Shown one piece after another: positions 1 to 11,734 of a stretch of 64,000 nucleotides of DNA (position 1 is the first letter of the stretch; the number at the start of each line of letters is the position of its first letter). The position numbers were made by a program, and so were the translations under genes. Source of the stretch: Ursus arctos (taxonomy: Eukaryota > Chordata > Mammalia > Carnivora > Ursidae); NCBI RefSeq assembly GCF_023065955.2, contig NW_026622897.1, forward strand, positions 3,043,001 through 3,107,000, read 5' to 3'. The notes beneath the pieces are model-generated. The model saw only the letters and a list, made by a program, of their open reading frames with translations. It was not told where the DNA came from and ran no database searches.

Positions 1-179
1 ACTCTGCTGTCATTACCAAGATTCAGTAGTCCTCCCTGTATGTATATATAGCATATAATTCATTGCATGCGTTTGGCTGATTTCCAGAGTTCTGAAATGG
101 CTATTTCTGATCATTGGGCATGAGTTGGGTATTGTTGCTTTTTAGGGGACATTTGCCAAGGTCCTCATTCCACCATTCC

Positions 180-640
180 AGAAGGCCCACCATACTTGCA
201 CTGAATTTTAAAGCATGAGCAATAGGTTTCCAGGTAAATATTAAGAGAAAAATCATCCCAGACTGTGAGCATAGGTAAACAGATGCATGAAATTGCACAG
301 TGGGTCAGGTAGCTACAAACCATTCACTGACAGCAGGGAGTAGGGAAAGATAAGGCTGAGCAAGTGCACAAGATGTTACCTATCATGTCAAGGAAGCAAA
401 ATACCATTTGGGAGGTATTAGAATCTGAATAAAGAATTTCGAGCAAAAGAATAAAGTTTATCTAGAAAAGTCACCCCATTCAGGTGTATTGGAAAATGAT
501 AAGGCTGAAGAAAGGGAGAACAGTGTGGAGGCTCTTTTAATATTCTGGCTAAGGAATGATGAAGTTTTGAACTAGGATGGGGAAAGTGTGGAGGTGGATA
601 AATATGAAAAATATTTAAATGTTTAGAGGGTAGTATTAAT
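180..640 (-). repeat. L2 (CR1-clade LINE) fragment
   Basis: The text from the GCATGAGCAATAGG stretch through GATGAAGTTTTGAACTAGGATGG matches, from memory, the reverse complement of the L2 reverse-transcriptase C-terminal coding region. It is heavily decayed and has no usable reading frame. The boundaries are approximate. Confidence 0.5.
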
Positions 641-955
641 GGAGTTATCCAAAAATAGAAGGCAAACTCTAGTAATAAAACAAATCTACTATTCTCAGAT
701 ACAATTCAGGTTTCAGGCATGAAAAAACTGGATGATACTGTCATTCTCTTATATAATATTAATAAACATTTTAGAAAACTGAAATCACATAGTAATCTTT
801 TTATTGGTATACAGTTTTCTAAAAATACATGTTTTCACTGAGCACACATTCATTTTGTCCATGAATACCCAACCTCTTCTGAATTACTTTATAATAATAA
901 ATCTGTTGTTAAAGTTATCAGAGATGAAATACAATAATTTTAAACCTGAATATAA
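641..955. other. Unassigned AT-rich DNA
   Basis: No gene, RNA or recognisable repeat is seen here. The sequence is AT-rich with only short chance reading frames. Confidence 0.5.
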
Positions 956-968
956 AAATCATGTCAGT

Positions 969-1168
969 CAGGGGCCCCTGGGTGGTTCAGTTGATTAAGC
1001 GTCAGGTTCTTGATTTCATCTCAGGTCATGATCTCAGGGTCATGGGATCGAGCTCTGCATTGGGCTCTATGCTTGGCAGAGTCTGCTTGGGATTCCCTCT
1101 CTCCCTCTGCTCTTCCTCCTGTTCCCATGTGTGTGCTCTAAATAAATAAATAAAATTAAAAAAAAAAC
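969..1168 (+). mobile_element. Can-SINE (SINEC), sense
   Basis: The copy opens with GGGGCCCCTGGGTGG, carries the tRNA-like body TCAGGTCATGATCTCAGGGTC, then a CT-rich stretch and an AAATAAATAAATAAAA-type tail. An imperfect 13-bp target-site duplication AAATCATGT(C/T)AGT lies at 956-968 and 1169-1181. This is a tRNA-Lys-derived SINE mobilised by L1. It is diverged and so not recent. Confidence 0.93.
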
Positions 1169-1181
1169 AAATCATGTTAGT

Positions 1182-1900
1182 AATTGATTTGTTCATTCAG
1201 TCAGCCAACAGGCATTTGAATACAGAGAAAATACGGATAAATTAATAAGTGAATGTATCTGTTTTAAGTTCTTGAATATGCAATTTTAATGTAAAACGAT
1301 GAAGGTATATTTGAGAAGTCATCAAAATGTGTTTAAATGTTCTATTATTATATGAAAATAAGAGAGAAAAAAGATTAAGGAGATAAATTCCTAAGAACTA
1401 AGGAATAAGAGTCTAATTGTTTTCAATGGTGAGAATATGCTCTATCCTAGTATATATAGTTTCAATAAGTAGTAAATCTTTAATAATAAAACTTAAAAGA
1501 ATGGATGTCATAAACACTAAGTTTAAGACATTTGCTCTCAGAGAATCCAATAAATAGGTAACTATGGCTGAAAATCTAGTAAGGCAAGTTCCTTCAAGTT
1601 GCAGGAAGCATGTTTTCTAGCCACATAAATATAGTTAAATTATGAAAATCAGTAAATATATTCTTGTGAAGAATAAATACTAGATTATGCAAAATTGTGA
1701 ACTGTTTATAGGAATATGTGTGTACTCACAAAGAGAAAAAGTCTGAGTTAAGTGTTGTTTCTGTGTTTTTATTCTGTGTGACAATTTCTTGCTAGTGAAC
1801 CAGGCCTCATTTTTAGATATTAACCATTTAGCAGTTTTTGATAACAAAAAAAATAAAAAATAAAAACTTTGTTGTAACATATGTAAGATAGCTTATCAAT
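1182..1900. other. Unassigned AT-rich DNA
   Basis: No supportable gene or repeat is seen in this AT-rich stretch. Confidence 0.5.
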
Positions 1901-1913
1901 ACAATTAAGTCCA

Positions 1914-2114
1914 GGGGTGCTTGGGTGGCTCAGTTGGTTGAGCGTCTGCCTTCGGCTCAGGTCATGATCTCAGGATCCTGGGATTGAGCCCCCCATTGGG
2001 CCTTCTGCTCGGCTGGGAGTCTGCCTCTCCTTCTGCCCTCCCCCTGCTCGTGTTCTTTCTCTTACACGTTCTCTCTCTCTCTCTCAAATAAATAAAATAT
2101 TTAAAAAAAAAAAT
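1914..2114 (+). mobile_element. Can-SINE (SINEC), sense
   Basis: The head GGGGTGCTTGGGTGGCTCAG, the internal GTCATGATCTCAGGATCCTGG and the (CT)n AAATAAATAAAATATTT poly(A) end identify the element. The flanks ACAATTAAGTCCA (1901-1913) and ACAAGGAAGTCCA (2115-2127) are the target-site duplication, differing at two positions. The long minus-strand frame across it is an artefact of the SINE sequence. Confidence 0.94.
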
Positions 2115-2127
2115 ACAAGGAAGTCCA

Positions 2128-3419
2128 AAACACAATGTTGTCAACTAAATTCTGGTTAGACCCATTCTTTCAACTGAACAGTAAGAACACACGTGTTTCC
2201 TCTTTTCCTAATTAATGGTGCTAATTTCAAGCTTCATTTATACCATGCTTCTGCAACCCTGAAGATTGAGTTGATATCAGCAGTTAATGGTTGGTTTGCT
2301 CTCTAGGCCTGTGAGGAAACTCAGAGCAAATGAATAGTTTAAAACAAGCATGCTGATTATGTGAATAAGTGACTGGGAAGGATTGATACTAATAAAAGTT
2401 GTGAATATATTTTTAATGACTAGAATATCCATTTAGATTACACTTGAGTTTCCAGGCAGTCTGTGTGTGGGGGGGAGCAAACTGAAGGTTTTCATTACAT
2501 TTGTGTAGGCGTGCTGCACTATGTTGAATCTCCGTCCGTTTCTCCGTCCTGTTTCTAAAACACGTTGGCAATTGTTCCACAATAGAGCGGGCATTCAAAC
2601 AGTCCTGATGTCTTCAAGCCCAGAGGAGCAGTGACCTCTCTGCACATAGCACGGTGACTGTAAAAACAAGCACACTCGTCCTGTGTCCCTCTTCCACACT
2701 CTAGGAAAGCATTCAGATATTGTAAGACTCAGTCCAGAATGCTGTCATCCTAGAAAAAATAATGTTTTCTTTTATAGACTTACCAAAGAATATTTTATTT
2801 CACAGGGAAAAAAATGCTAACGTAATTTTTAAAGAAGTATTTAGCATATAATAATAGGTTTATAAATATAGCAGAATGAAATAATGACTAAACTATTTAG
2901 CATGTAAAAGCAAACTGGCCAAACTTCACACTTCCCTGTATTTTGAAGGCACAATTGGCCATTTCCATTTTGTAAACGGTGTTATGATGGAAGACCAAAA
3001 AGATCCCCATATCTATCCCATTTCCTGGATCTTGGTTTGCAAGGAAATCACAGCTAAGGCTCAAGTATGAATTCTTGATTTCTAGTTTGTGTTTCCCCAT
3101 TGACTTGCTAGGTGTTTCTGAAATTGTCTCTTGACTAGTACAGTTTGCTTCTTTACAAAAACAGTTAAGTATAATCATATTTTTCTCTTCTTCCTAGTCT
3201 GCTATCCACTGAAAAGCCCAGGCCCATCAATCTGTAATTTCAGCTTTTACTGAAAACTGAAAATCTCAAAGTCCAAATGTGATCATACTTCCCAATAATA
3301 TGGACTATGTTTATCCCTCACTTCTCCCCAACATTGAAAAAAAGGAGGGTTATTTCTATACCTCCTGGTGATATCTCATGTATGAATGCTGAATTACACA
3401 GGCCATGGGTCAGCTCCAG
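2128..3419. other. Unassigned DNA
   Basis: I recognise no gene or repeat. A small CpG-bearing pocket occurs near 2510-2600 with several CCGTCC/CCGTTT-like words, but no splice-bounded coding frame was found there. The 93-residue minus-strand frame at 2897-3178 resembles no protein I know. Confidence 0.45.
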
Positions 3420-3535
3420 GTAGCGTGAATCCCAGCTACCACTTGCTGGCTGCAATGGCTTTGCTTAGGCAAGTTATGACTCCTCTTTGAACCTGAAAAA
3501 TGCGATTGTATGAGAGAGAACCATATTGCTTAATA
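3420..3535 (+). repeat. MIR SINE fragment
   Basis: The order of an AATCCCAGCTACCACTTGCTGG-like core, GGCAAGTTATGACTCCTCTTTG and a CTGAAAAATGCGATTG-like stretch follows the MIR consensus (ctggctctgccacttac, tgggcaagttacttaacctctc, cctcatctgtaaaatg). It is old and decayed. Confidence 0.55.
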
Positions 3536-3539
3536 GTTA

Positions 3540-3944
3540 CCTTTTTCAACTGAAGATTTAAAGAAATAAGTCATTTTGAATTGTATCACAATAGCCCGGA
3601 TTTATTTTTAAATAAAAGAATTTTGTGTGTTCAGAAAGTATACTTTAATTGTAAGAAAACACATAAAGAATTATAAACGAGAAAGAGAAACAGCTGAATG
3701 AATACTTCCATCACAAGTTCACTGTAATCTTAAGACTACTTTATTGTATCTGTGGTGATGGGGACATGGTGAAATATTTCTTTAGAGAGACAAATGAACA
3801 GCTACAGAGTGTTCAGACAAATATTTGTCTCAGTGGTTCCTACTGTTGAGTAAGATTAAGTTAAAAAATAATTGAATCTGACCTTTTTTCAACCATCCAT
3901 CCGTTCACTTCTCATTGACCAAAAAAAACATACAATGCCTACAT
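3540..3944. other. Unassigned AT-rich DNA
   Basis: No gene or repeat is recognised. Confidence 0.5.
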
Positions 3945-3957
3945 TAAAAAATTTCTT

Positions 3958-4125
3958 GGGGTGCCTGGCTGGCTCAGTCAATTAAGCGTCTGCCTTTTGT
4001 TCAGGTCATGATGTCAGGCTCCTGGGTTCGAGCCCTACGTCAGCCTCCCTGCTCAGAGGGAGCCTGCTTCTCCCTGTCCCTCTGCCCCTCCCCCTGCTTG
4101 TACTTGCTCTCTCAAATAAAGCTTT
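3958..4125 (+). mobile_element. Can-SINE (SINEC), sense
   Basis: The head GGGGTGCCTGGCTGGCTCAG, the SINEC body with GAGCCTGCTTCTCCCTGTCC, and a short AAATAAAGC tail are present. The target-site duplication is TAAAAAATTTCTT (3945-3957) against TAAAAACTTTCTT (4126-4138). Confidence 0.93.
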
Positions 4126-4138
4126 TAAAAACTTTCTT

Positions 4139-4615
4139 TGAAATATTCATTTTGAAAGTATACCTTAAAATGGGAGAAGAGGAAAAAAGGGAAGAGGTAG
4201 AGAGCAGTTAGGAGAGTCAGAATTTCGAGTCTTGTTCTTGGCAGCAGGTCCAAACCCGAGTTCGGCCAGCACAGATTGGGCCGGCAGGCTCACACGGAAG
4301 TTTCAGGGCCTGTGTGCAGCTACCCGGACACTCCCTGCTCAGCCCTGTGACGGCTTCTGTTCATTGGCCCCACAGCTACTCACTCTACATTTACTACGCT
4401 ACCACACGGTGCGACCTCAGTGGTGACATAGTACCAGCCTCACAACTTCTGACCTCAAGCATGCAGAGCAGAATTCCAGTGCCAGTATCCCAATATTTTC
4501 ATTTCTTTTTTAGTGAGCTCTGTATCCCTTTTTTTCCTTTGTAGAAACATTTGGCATAATTTTATTTTATCCTTGGTATTTAGATAGTTTACCATGATAC
4601 ATGTAAATGTAAGAT
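4139..4615. other. Unassigned DNA with a CpG-dense patch
   Basis: Between about 4,230 and 4,425 the sequence holds roughly nine CpGs (for example CCCGAGTTCGGCC, GGGCCGGCAGG, TACCCGGAC), far above the background around it. Two overlapping plus-strand frames of 64 and 76 residues cross it but match no family I know. It could be an unrecognised LTR, a retrocopy or an exon remnant. Confidence 0.4.
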
Positions 4616-4655
4616 TGTGTGTGTGTGTGTGTGTGTCTGTGTGTCTGTGTGTGTC
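4616..4655. repeat. (TG)n microsatellite
   Basis: About 40 bp of TG repeats are interrupted by two TC steps. Confidence 0.95.
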
Positions 4656-4814
4656 TATTCTCAATCTGCTGGCTCTTCAGTGAGCTCTTTCCAGTTGAGG
4701 GGACTTCTCTTTTATGAATCTAGTGATTATTTTCTCCTGTCCATTTTTCTGTTTTCTGTTATTGGAATTTCTACTGTTAGCTGGATGGTGCTCAGCCCAT
4801 GTTGATCCTCTGTA

Positions 4815-5052
4815 TCAGAAACCAGCAAACATTTTCTGTTAAGGAACAGATAGGAAGAATTTTAGACTCAGGGAATGGGTCATAAATTTCTGTTCCTCCT
4901 CTTCCTCCTTATTCTTTGCCAATCCTTTAAATATAAATATATATTTATATATAATAAACTTATATTTATACAAATATATATATATTTAATTCTTGCCTCA
5001 AGGACCATAGAAAAACTAGAGCACGGGCCATGGTTTGCTGACTCTTGCTCTA
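4815..5052. mobile_element. Non-autonomous hAT-type (Charlie-class) DNA element
   Basis: The left end (CAGAAACCAGCAAACATTTT) and the right end (GGGCCATGGTTTGCTGACTC) correspond to the inverted termini of the mammalian family whose ends read CAGGGGTTGGCAAACT. The GGAACAGATAGGAAGAATTTTAGACT-like text is its known sub-terminal region. The middle has been replaced or expanded by AT-rich sequence (4,929-4,990). The family name is not assigned. Confidence 0.7.
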
Positions 5053-5154
5053 GCTCTTAGTTTATTTTTTCCTGTATTTTGCATTTGTTTGTTTGCTGAA
5101 ATATTTTAATTATTCTTTTTGTTGACTTTATACCTATTAGGCACAAAGTTGGGA

Positions 5155-5298
5155 AGTCATTGAATTTCTCTGTGTCTCTTGTCTCATTCAAACTGAAGAT
5201 AATAATAGTTGCTGGGGGTTAAATGAGATGGTGTCCGTAATGCGTTTAGCACAGCGTATGGCACAGAAAGTACACAAAAAGTGAATATTACCGGTTGC
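5155..5298 (+). repeat. MIR fragment (3' half)
   Basis: The order TTTCTCTGTGTCTCTTGTCTC, GATAATAATAGTTG, GGGGTTAAATGAGATGG and GTTTAGCACAGCGTATGGCAC follows the MIR 3' half. Confidence 0.75.
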
Positions 5299-5299
5299 T

Positions 5300-6430
5300 C
5301 TCACGGAGGCAGTATAGCCTCATAAGCTCTGCAAGGTCACTAAAAATAATTGTTAAAGTTCTTTCTCCTCTCTAACTTTGTATCCTCTAGCATAAATTGT
5401 TGTATGTTTTCATATTAGAAGTTCTCACCATGCAGTGTAACTGTCCCAACTGTCTTGTAAGCTTGGTTGTCCATTTATTTTTGCATGATGATCAAAGTAG
5501 ATTGACATGGGTGGGTACCATGGATTTTCCACACCGACCGGTATTTCTCTTTCCCTTAGAAGCACCTGTCTTGAATGAGATGGCTAACTGCCAGCTTTGT
5601 GCACCTAGGCCAGGCACGTCAGTGGGTAGGATTTATTCTGTAGTATGAATGAGGAGTATGCCAGATTTTAGTAGGGGCCAACTCTGGGATATCAGTCTCC
5701 TCTCTAGGGACCCTAGATCATCCCATGTACATTGTTCAATTTCTTGGACAATATCTCGTTGGTTTCATCCTGAAGGCAATTACATCGCATCTGGGGGATG
5801 TGAGGAAAAAAGGGGGAGCCTTACTCATGCTGTCCTTGAACACATAGGCTCTCAATCAAATCCTCCATCCCAGCTGGGTCTCTGTACTTACGTATTCAGA
5901 GCCCAGAAGCTTCCTGATACTCTATTCTGAGGGAGGAATTATACCTTCTATGCCACGTCTTTTCTGTGCGTGCTCTGCATTCCACGTCCGTACAATTCCA
6001 TCACCTTGCATGTTCAGAAGTGTGTGAAAATCTGTGATGCACTGGTAACCAGCCACGATCACCATTCTCTCCACCAGTTCTGTTCCTTCTGTAAATCTGT
6101 TCTCTTTTGTATTTCTTTATTGTGATTTCGGGGAGATTTGTGAAGGTAGGAGTTAAACTATGGGCTTGACCCAGCCGCCTACCGTAGGTGTACCGTGATA
6201 ACTTAAATTTTCACCTTTTAGGTGAAATAATATAGCCACTGCAAAACATAGATCCAAAATTATGTTTACAAAAGACGTTTGAAATTGGTGAATGAAAGCC
6301 ATAGTTGGTTATATGGTAAGTATTTAGTTTGTATGAATCTCTTAGAATAAGTAATTCTTACCACTTATTATGTATCTGTTCTGTATGGGTGTTAATTCTT
6401 AGCTTTGTTCCATTGAGTCTTGTATTTTCT
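5300..6430. other. Unassigned DNA; possible decayed coding relic
   Basis: No repeat is recognised. A 93-codon open stretch on the plus strand (5,649-5,930) includes the residues WFHPEGNYIASGG encoded at 5,760-5,798, which resembles the start of a WD40 blade. No second blade or flanking domain is seen, so this may be chance or a retrocopy relic. Confidence 0.4.
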
Positions 6431-6431
6431 A

Positions 6432-6560
6432 GCATACTGCTGTGGTTAAGAGTTTGTAATCTAAAGTCATAGAGAGCTGGGTTCAAATCTTCCTCTGTCA
6501 CTAACTTTTTGAACTTGAAAAAGTTATTTAACTTTTTAGGGCATTTTTCTGTCATACGAA
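6432..6560 (+). repeat. MIR SINE
   Basis: The text GTGGTTAAGAGTTTGTAATC, GAGAGCTGGGTTCAAATC, CCTCTGTCACTAAC and AAAAGTTATTTAAC follows the MIR consensus 5' to 3'. Confidence 0.85.
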
Positions 6561-6564
6561 CTAT

Positions 6565-6640
6565 TTGTTTATTTTATTCCACAAACATTTGTTAAGTACC
6601 TAACTTTACTAGGTCTCTGTTAAGAATAATAAAAGGTTAG
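6565..6640 (-). repeat. L2 3' end fragment
   Basis: TTATTCCACAAACATTTGTT followed by AAGTACCTAACTTTACTAGG is the reverse complement of the L2 3' terminus. Confidence 0.6.
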
Positions 6641-7499
6641 AAGTAAAGTGATTAACCTAATACACCATTGATAAACATTTGTTGTTCACTGTTTTTATTT
6701 TCAACTCTTCTTTATTGCAAAGCAAAGAAAGAATTGAACACAAGACAATATTACATTGCCAATCTTTCTTCATTATGTGGTATATTGCTGCTAGAGGACA
6801 AACACTATGTAAATGTATAAAATAATTTCAAAGTTCTGACATTCATATTGGTCAGAAAACAGATTTTTATTAAAGCAATATCAACCAAGGATAAGTAGGG
6901 AAACCATGGTGGAAAATTGTGTGTGAACTATTCCATGTCCTTTAAAAATCCTTGGAAATATTTAAATTGAGTCCTAAAAAGAAGTACATGGAATGATTTA
7001 ATGTCCAAACAAAATCTTCCATTTCCTTTCTCAAGATCAGTTTTCTGAAATTAACATACAAGAGTTATGCATGGCTTCCTATATTAACCAAAAGGGAAGG
7101 ACAAGATTATGTAACTGGGCTTCCTGTTTTTAGCTGGAAACTCTGTGTTCCCTGAGCCGGAACTCCAGGTTGGTTTGCCTCATGCACTCAGACTGCATTT
7201 GGCCTCCTGACTGACAGGCTGTGTGCTTATCTTCCCAGAGGTGGCTCTGATGTCTTTTTCAAGATGATTACTATCACCATTCACTTGGCAGTAGGGAAAT
7301 AATTATTTTCCTCAAGGAAACAAAAACAATTTGGCTGAAGAACTGAGGAAGAGCTAGGGTTACTTTCTCTTCTAAACTATCTCTCATGTTACGAAATGAA
7401 GACACTAAAAGACAGAGTCCCATGCCCCTTCCTTGTCCAGCCGTATTTAAACACACACAAAGGTATTATTACATTGAGACCAGCCTCACTAACGTTACC
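6641..7499. other. Unassigned DNA
   Basis: No gene or repeat is recognised in this stretch. Confidence 0.5.
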
Positions 7500-7860
7500 T
7501 CGTCTGGTAGTTGCTAGGGTTGCCCTAACGGAGTGCCACAGACCGCAGGGCTTAACCAGAACCTACTTCCTCCCAGTTCTGGGGGCCGGAAGTCGAGCAG
7601 GAAAATGCGAGCAGGGTCTCGCAGCTGTCCTTGCCTCGCAGACTCCCTGTGTCTTCCTCTCAGAGTCCTTCTGTGCCTGTGTCCAGATTCCTTCTTTGTG
7701 TAAGGACACCAGTCATACTGGTGACTTTAGGGCCCACTTCAATGACCTCATTTAAGTCTAATCATCTCTTTAAAGGCCCTATTTCCAAATACAGTCACGT
7801 GGACTTAGGACTTAAACATGTGAATTTGGGAGTGGGGTGAGACATAATTCACAAAGCACT
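7500..7860 (-). mobile_element. Solo LTR of MLT1/MaLR type (ERVL-related)
   Basis: On the plus strand the text GTTGCTAGGGTTGCCCTAAC, CACAGACCGCAGGGCTTAAC, CCAGTTCTGGGGGCCGGAAG, then GGACACCAGTCATACTGG, CAATGACCTCATTTAAG and CCAAATACAGTCACGTGG is the reverse complement of an MLT1-like LTR. It has unusual CpG content for an old LTR. No internal retroviral genes lie beside it, so this is a solo LTR. Confidence 0.8.
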
Positions 7861-8784
7861 TGATAACTAATTCCATAATTTAAGAAGAATGTCCCCACCC
7901 CACCTACCTTCTAACTGTTGCAATTTTTTTTGGTTAGAATAGATGCTTAAAACAGATAAAAACTGCCTGAGACAGGCCTGCCAGATGGTAACCGATTTTT
8001 TTTAACAATTAAAATTTTATTTTTATAATAATCTAACTTACCACTTGGTAAAGGATAACCACGTGTTTATGACAAAGGAAATGCCCTGAGAATAGAAGGA
8101 GATAGCAATCAAAAACTTTACTTCTCAGGAACCAGTACTGAAGAAGCCTGGTTCAGATCTCCCCAAAATAAGGCAGAGGTGATAGATTAAATGTTTCAAC
8201 CGACATTAGATAAGCAACACCATCAAAAGAGAAGACAGCACAAAGAACAGCACTGACCGTTTCAAGAAGTGGAGGCCATCCTAAACAGAACACACTGCTT
8301 TTTTCCTGGAAGGAGCCTGACACTGAGCACAACTTAACAGGCACTAAGAGAGCATTCCATCAGATAGCTCTTTACTTATGAATGGCTTGGTGGCAGGACC
8401 ATATCTGTAAACAAGCACACTTCCCACCCTCCTTGACGGTCATGTAAAAACTCAGTGAAAACTCAAGAGACTTTTCATTGCTCTAAATTCCAGGATTTTA
8501 AATGTGTTATGTGTTATAGAGCAGCACTTAAAATGTTATCTAAAAGCGGTTGATTCAGGCCTGTTTCAGATGGAAAAAAGTCCTTAATTTAGTGGGGACA
8601 GTGCCTCAGCTTGGTTCCAAATATATTCCTGTGTTACTAGGAATCATGTCACACATGGTTTTATACAGGTGGTGTCCGTGCCACTTAAAATCTCAGAGGA
8701 CTGAGTTTGGCCTGTTAATGGCAGAAAGAACACATTTGATGTCAAGGACAGTTTAACCCCCAGCCCTGTTAAGTATCGGTTGAG
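7861..8784. other. Unassigned DNA
   Basis: No gene or recognisable repeat is seen. Confidence 0.45.
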
Positions 8785-8895
8785 AGAGGATGGTCAGCGG
8801 TTTAGGTCTTGGTTTTGGGACCAGTCTCCACCTCATTACCTGATCTCCTCAAAACTCATTTCCTCATAAATAAAAAGGGGTCTAATAAAAATATC
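8785..8895 (+). repeat. Probable MIR fragment
   Basis: The order GGTCTTGGTTTTGGGACCAG, CTCCACCTCATTACCTGATC and TTTCCTCATAAATAAAAAGG is MIR-like but weak. Confidence 0.35.
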
Positions 8896-10094
8896 TGGGC
8901 CATTTATTCTAAACATGGTATTATTATTAACCATCCCATTATTATTAGCATCTTTCTAATGCCATTAATACCTTTTTCCCCTAACATTACAGATCAGCTT
9001 CCCTTTCCCAGATCCTGGCTTTTAAAGAAATGATTTATTTCAAAGATGTCTTCATTGTTTCTGTTCATCTACTTAATTTGTCTCTGAGTATTTTTCATCT
9101 GAAAATGAGGGATAAATATTTTATATATATATCATCAACTTACCTGGACTAAGTGAAATAATACTGATAAAGCATTGAACACTTTGGCACATATTTAGCA
9201 CTCAAATATTGTAACCAACTTGTATCATTTCAGGTTGGGGTTGATGTTGGGTATTTCGGGCACTCCATTTTGTCTCAGGCCACAGGCATGTAACAGAAAA
9301 GTCGATAGGGTAATGTCCATGGATTTGGAAAAATGTGACTGGCGTGAAGAGGAGCATGTTGGCCACTGCCTCACCAATACTGTTGAATACAACTCAGCAG
9401 GTGCTGGGGAGACATTTAGAATCTAAGAATGCAAAACAGCTCCATGGACTAGAGTCATGGGCACTGGCCAAGACTTACGTTCTGAACTGTGGTAGTTCGT
9501 CACTCCCGGGTAGACAGAGACCAGTGTTGGAGGTTTGGCTGTCATCTGGGAGGCCTGTCCCTAGAGTCTCATCAGACACTAGGAATGAACAAGCCATTTG
9601 GCCCTGGGCAGGAACTTGCAAGAACAAATCAAGGATGCAGGAATAAATGAAAGTCTGTTTCTGGCACCTGGGGTGCATGGCATGGGGACACTAAGCACTC
9701 TAAGAGTAGGCAATAACTTTGAAGGCTCAGCTCTAGGCCAGCGACAGGATCCAGAGAGCCAATTCCATATGAAACATTCATGCTTGGTGCTTTTTAAAAT
9801 TCCTGCCCCTGTAAGGATTATTTTAGAATAGAGTGGAAACAAGTTTAGTGGGATGAAGGGAGTGAGCACCCCAAAAGTGAGTTGCTGGAAAAGTGTCAGG
9901 TGCATGGCTAACACTTCCTAGTTATAAAAACTTTCCTTCACTCGTGGTGCTCATAATCAGTCCCCAAATCCCCCATTCATAAAATGTCTTAAAGTAGCAT
10001 TGTCTTGTAACAAGAGATTATTTCCCCGGGAACATTTTCATCTTTATTCTAAAACCTGTGGCTGCTTAAACACTTTATATAGTAGTAGAAAGAC
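8896..10094. other. Unassigned DNA
   Basis: Open frames of 103 and 111 residues overlap on opposite strands between 9,335 and 9,914. Neither resembles a protein family I know and no splice structure supports them, so I leave the stretch unassigned. Confidence 0.45.
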
Positions 10095-10223
10095 TATTAG
10101 TGATTTGAGTTTTGCCCTCTGGCCTACCATTGATCATCTCTATGATGTTGGGAAACAGTGGACATCTCTGGTCTGTTTTCTGATCTACAAAATGAAATTG
10201 GACTGTCTTTCTTTCTTTCTTTC
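10095..10223 (+). repeat. Possible MIR fragment ending in a short (CTTT)n run
   Basis: TTTGCCCTCTGGCCTACC, GATGTTGGGAAACAG and TTTTCTGATCTACAAAATG are MIR-like and are followed by four to five CTTT units at 10,204-10,223. Confidence 0.4.
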
Positions 10224-10930
10224 TGGCCAGTTTCATTAAGATACAGTTAACAGAGGATTATAAGTTTAAGGTGTACAACGTGGTGATTTGATTTACATAT
10301 ATATTGCAGAATGACTGCCACAATAAGGTTAGTTAACACATCCATCACCTCACCTAGATTGTTTTTCTTATAGTGAGAACATTTAGGATCTACTCCATTA
10401 GCAGATCCTATGTTGCTACATATATACTACAGTCCTGTTAACTCTAGTCACCATACTCTATTAGATCCCCAGAACTTATTCATCTCCATTACAAATGGAG
10501 ATCTGTACCTTTTGACTAACATCTTTCCATTTCTCCCACCTCCGGCCCCTGGCAGCCATCACTCTACTCTTTGTTTCTATAAGTTTGACTTGTTGAGATT
10601 TCACATAAGTGAGCATGTAGTATTTGTTTTTCTCTCTCCCTTAGTACAATGCCCTCAAGTTTCATTTATGTTTCCGTATGTTGGCTATTGTGAATAATGT
10701 TGCAGTGAACATGAGGGTGCAGATGCCTCTTCAGGAAATCCTATTTTTAATTAAAAAAAAAAAAAAAAACAACTCCATAGTGGCTGTACCAATTTACACT
10801 GTCACCAAGAGCAAACAGATGTTCACTTTTCTCCACATACTCAACAATACTTGTTGTCTCTTGTGTTTTGATTTGGCCATTCTCACAGGTGTGAGGTGAT
10901 GGCTCATTGTGGTTTGAATTTACATTTTAG
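10224..10930 (-). mobile_element. Old L1 3' end (L1M-type)
   Basis: The plus strand reads the reverse complement of an L1 3' UTR and ORF2 C-terminal region: TAAGGTGTACAACGTGGTG near the start, CACCATACTCTATTAGATCC, then GGCTATTGTGAATAATGTTG and GGTGTGAGGTGATGGCTCAT. A poly(A) run at about 10,753-10,769 has expanded inside it. It is 5'-truncated and non-functional. Confidence 0.9.
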
Positions 10931-11044
10931 ACCTTATTTCTGTCCCTGCTTTTGTTTCACTTGTTTATCACACTTCTGTAATTATATCTAAGGGTGATGA
11001 CTAAAGAAGCAAACTTATTCTGGAGATCTTGCTGAGACTTAAGG

Positions 11045-11690
11045 GTATTTATTCATTCAATAAGTATTTATTCATCATCTCTCACATGCCAGGCACTGTT
11101 CTAAGTCCTGAAGGCATAACAGCGCTCAAGATGTTATGAATTTTATGGCATTTTGTATTCCAGTGGGCACAATAAAAATAATACAACAAAAAATAATTAA
11201 TATAAAAATGTATTTCTATATGTATTCTACTTCTTGGAGGAGATGAGCTCTGAGGAGAAAGAAATAAATAAAGGATGAACATGGGGCTGGGATAAGGTGG
11301 GGAGGGTGACTTAGGTACGGTGGTCAGAGAAGGCGCTCAGAGGAGATGACACGCAAAGACCTGAATGAACTGAGGGAGGTCAGTGGAGAGACCTCCCACA
11401 GAAAGGAGAAATAAGAGAATAGTCCTTGAGACAGAAACACATTAGGCAGTTTTTTTTAAATGCAAGAGCTGGTTTGCCTAGAGAAGGGTGAGCATGAACA
11501 TAATCGTAGGATTTGTGACATTTGAGAGGTGACCAGGACGAGCTGTAGACTATGACAGGGCATCCACTGGGGACCAGGGGCAGGGGAGTGGTATGGCCGA
11601 CGTTACATCTTTTAAATGTCATCCCTCCTGCTAGATGGAGAGACAGCAATAGACAGGGAAGAAGAATCATAGACACCAGTTAGGGACCTA
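11045..11690 (-). repeat. L2 3' end, long fragment
   Basis: TATTCATTCAATAAGTATTTATTC, CATGCCAGGCACTGTTCTAAG, GTGGTCAGAGAAGGCGCTCAG and AGACCTGAATGAACTGAGGGAGG are the reverse complement of the L2 3' region, which then runs into the ORF2 C-terminal coding region (ACATCTTTTAAATGTCATCC). Confidence 0.8.
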
Positions 11691-11734
11691 AAGCACGGTC
11701 CTTGGCAAAATGAATGGTAGCTTGCAGTAGTGTC

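Noticed and set aside
1962..2144. Minus-strand frame with YLRERERT-type residues, and similar frames in other SINE copies (32,111-32,323; 56,185-56,400)
   Set aside because: These frames are produced by the reverse complement of the Can-SINE (CT)n and poly(A) tail and recur with every copy.
9335..9914. Overlapping 103- and 111-residue frames on opposite strands
   Set aside because: No recognisable family, no splice or promoter evidence, and mutual overlap; treated as chance.
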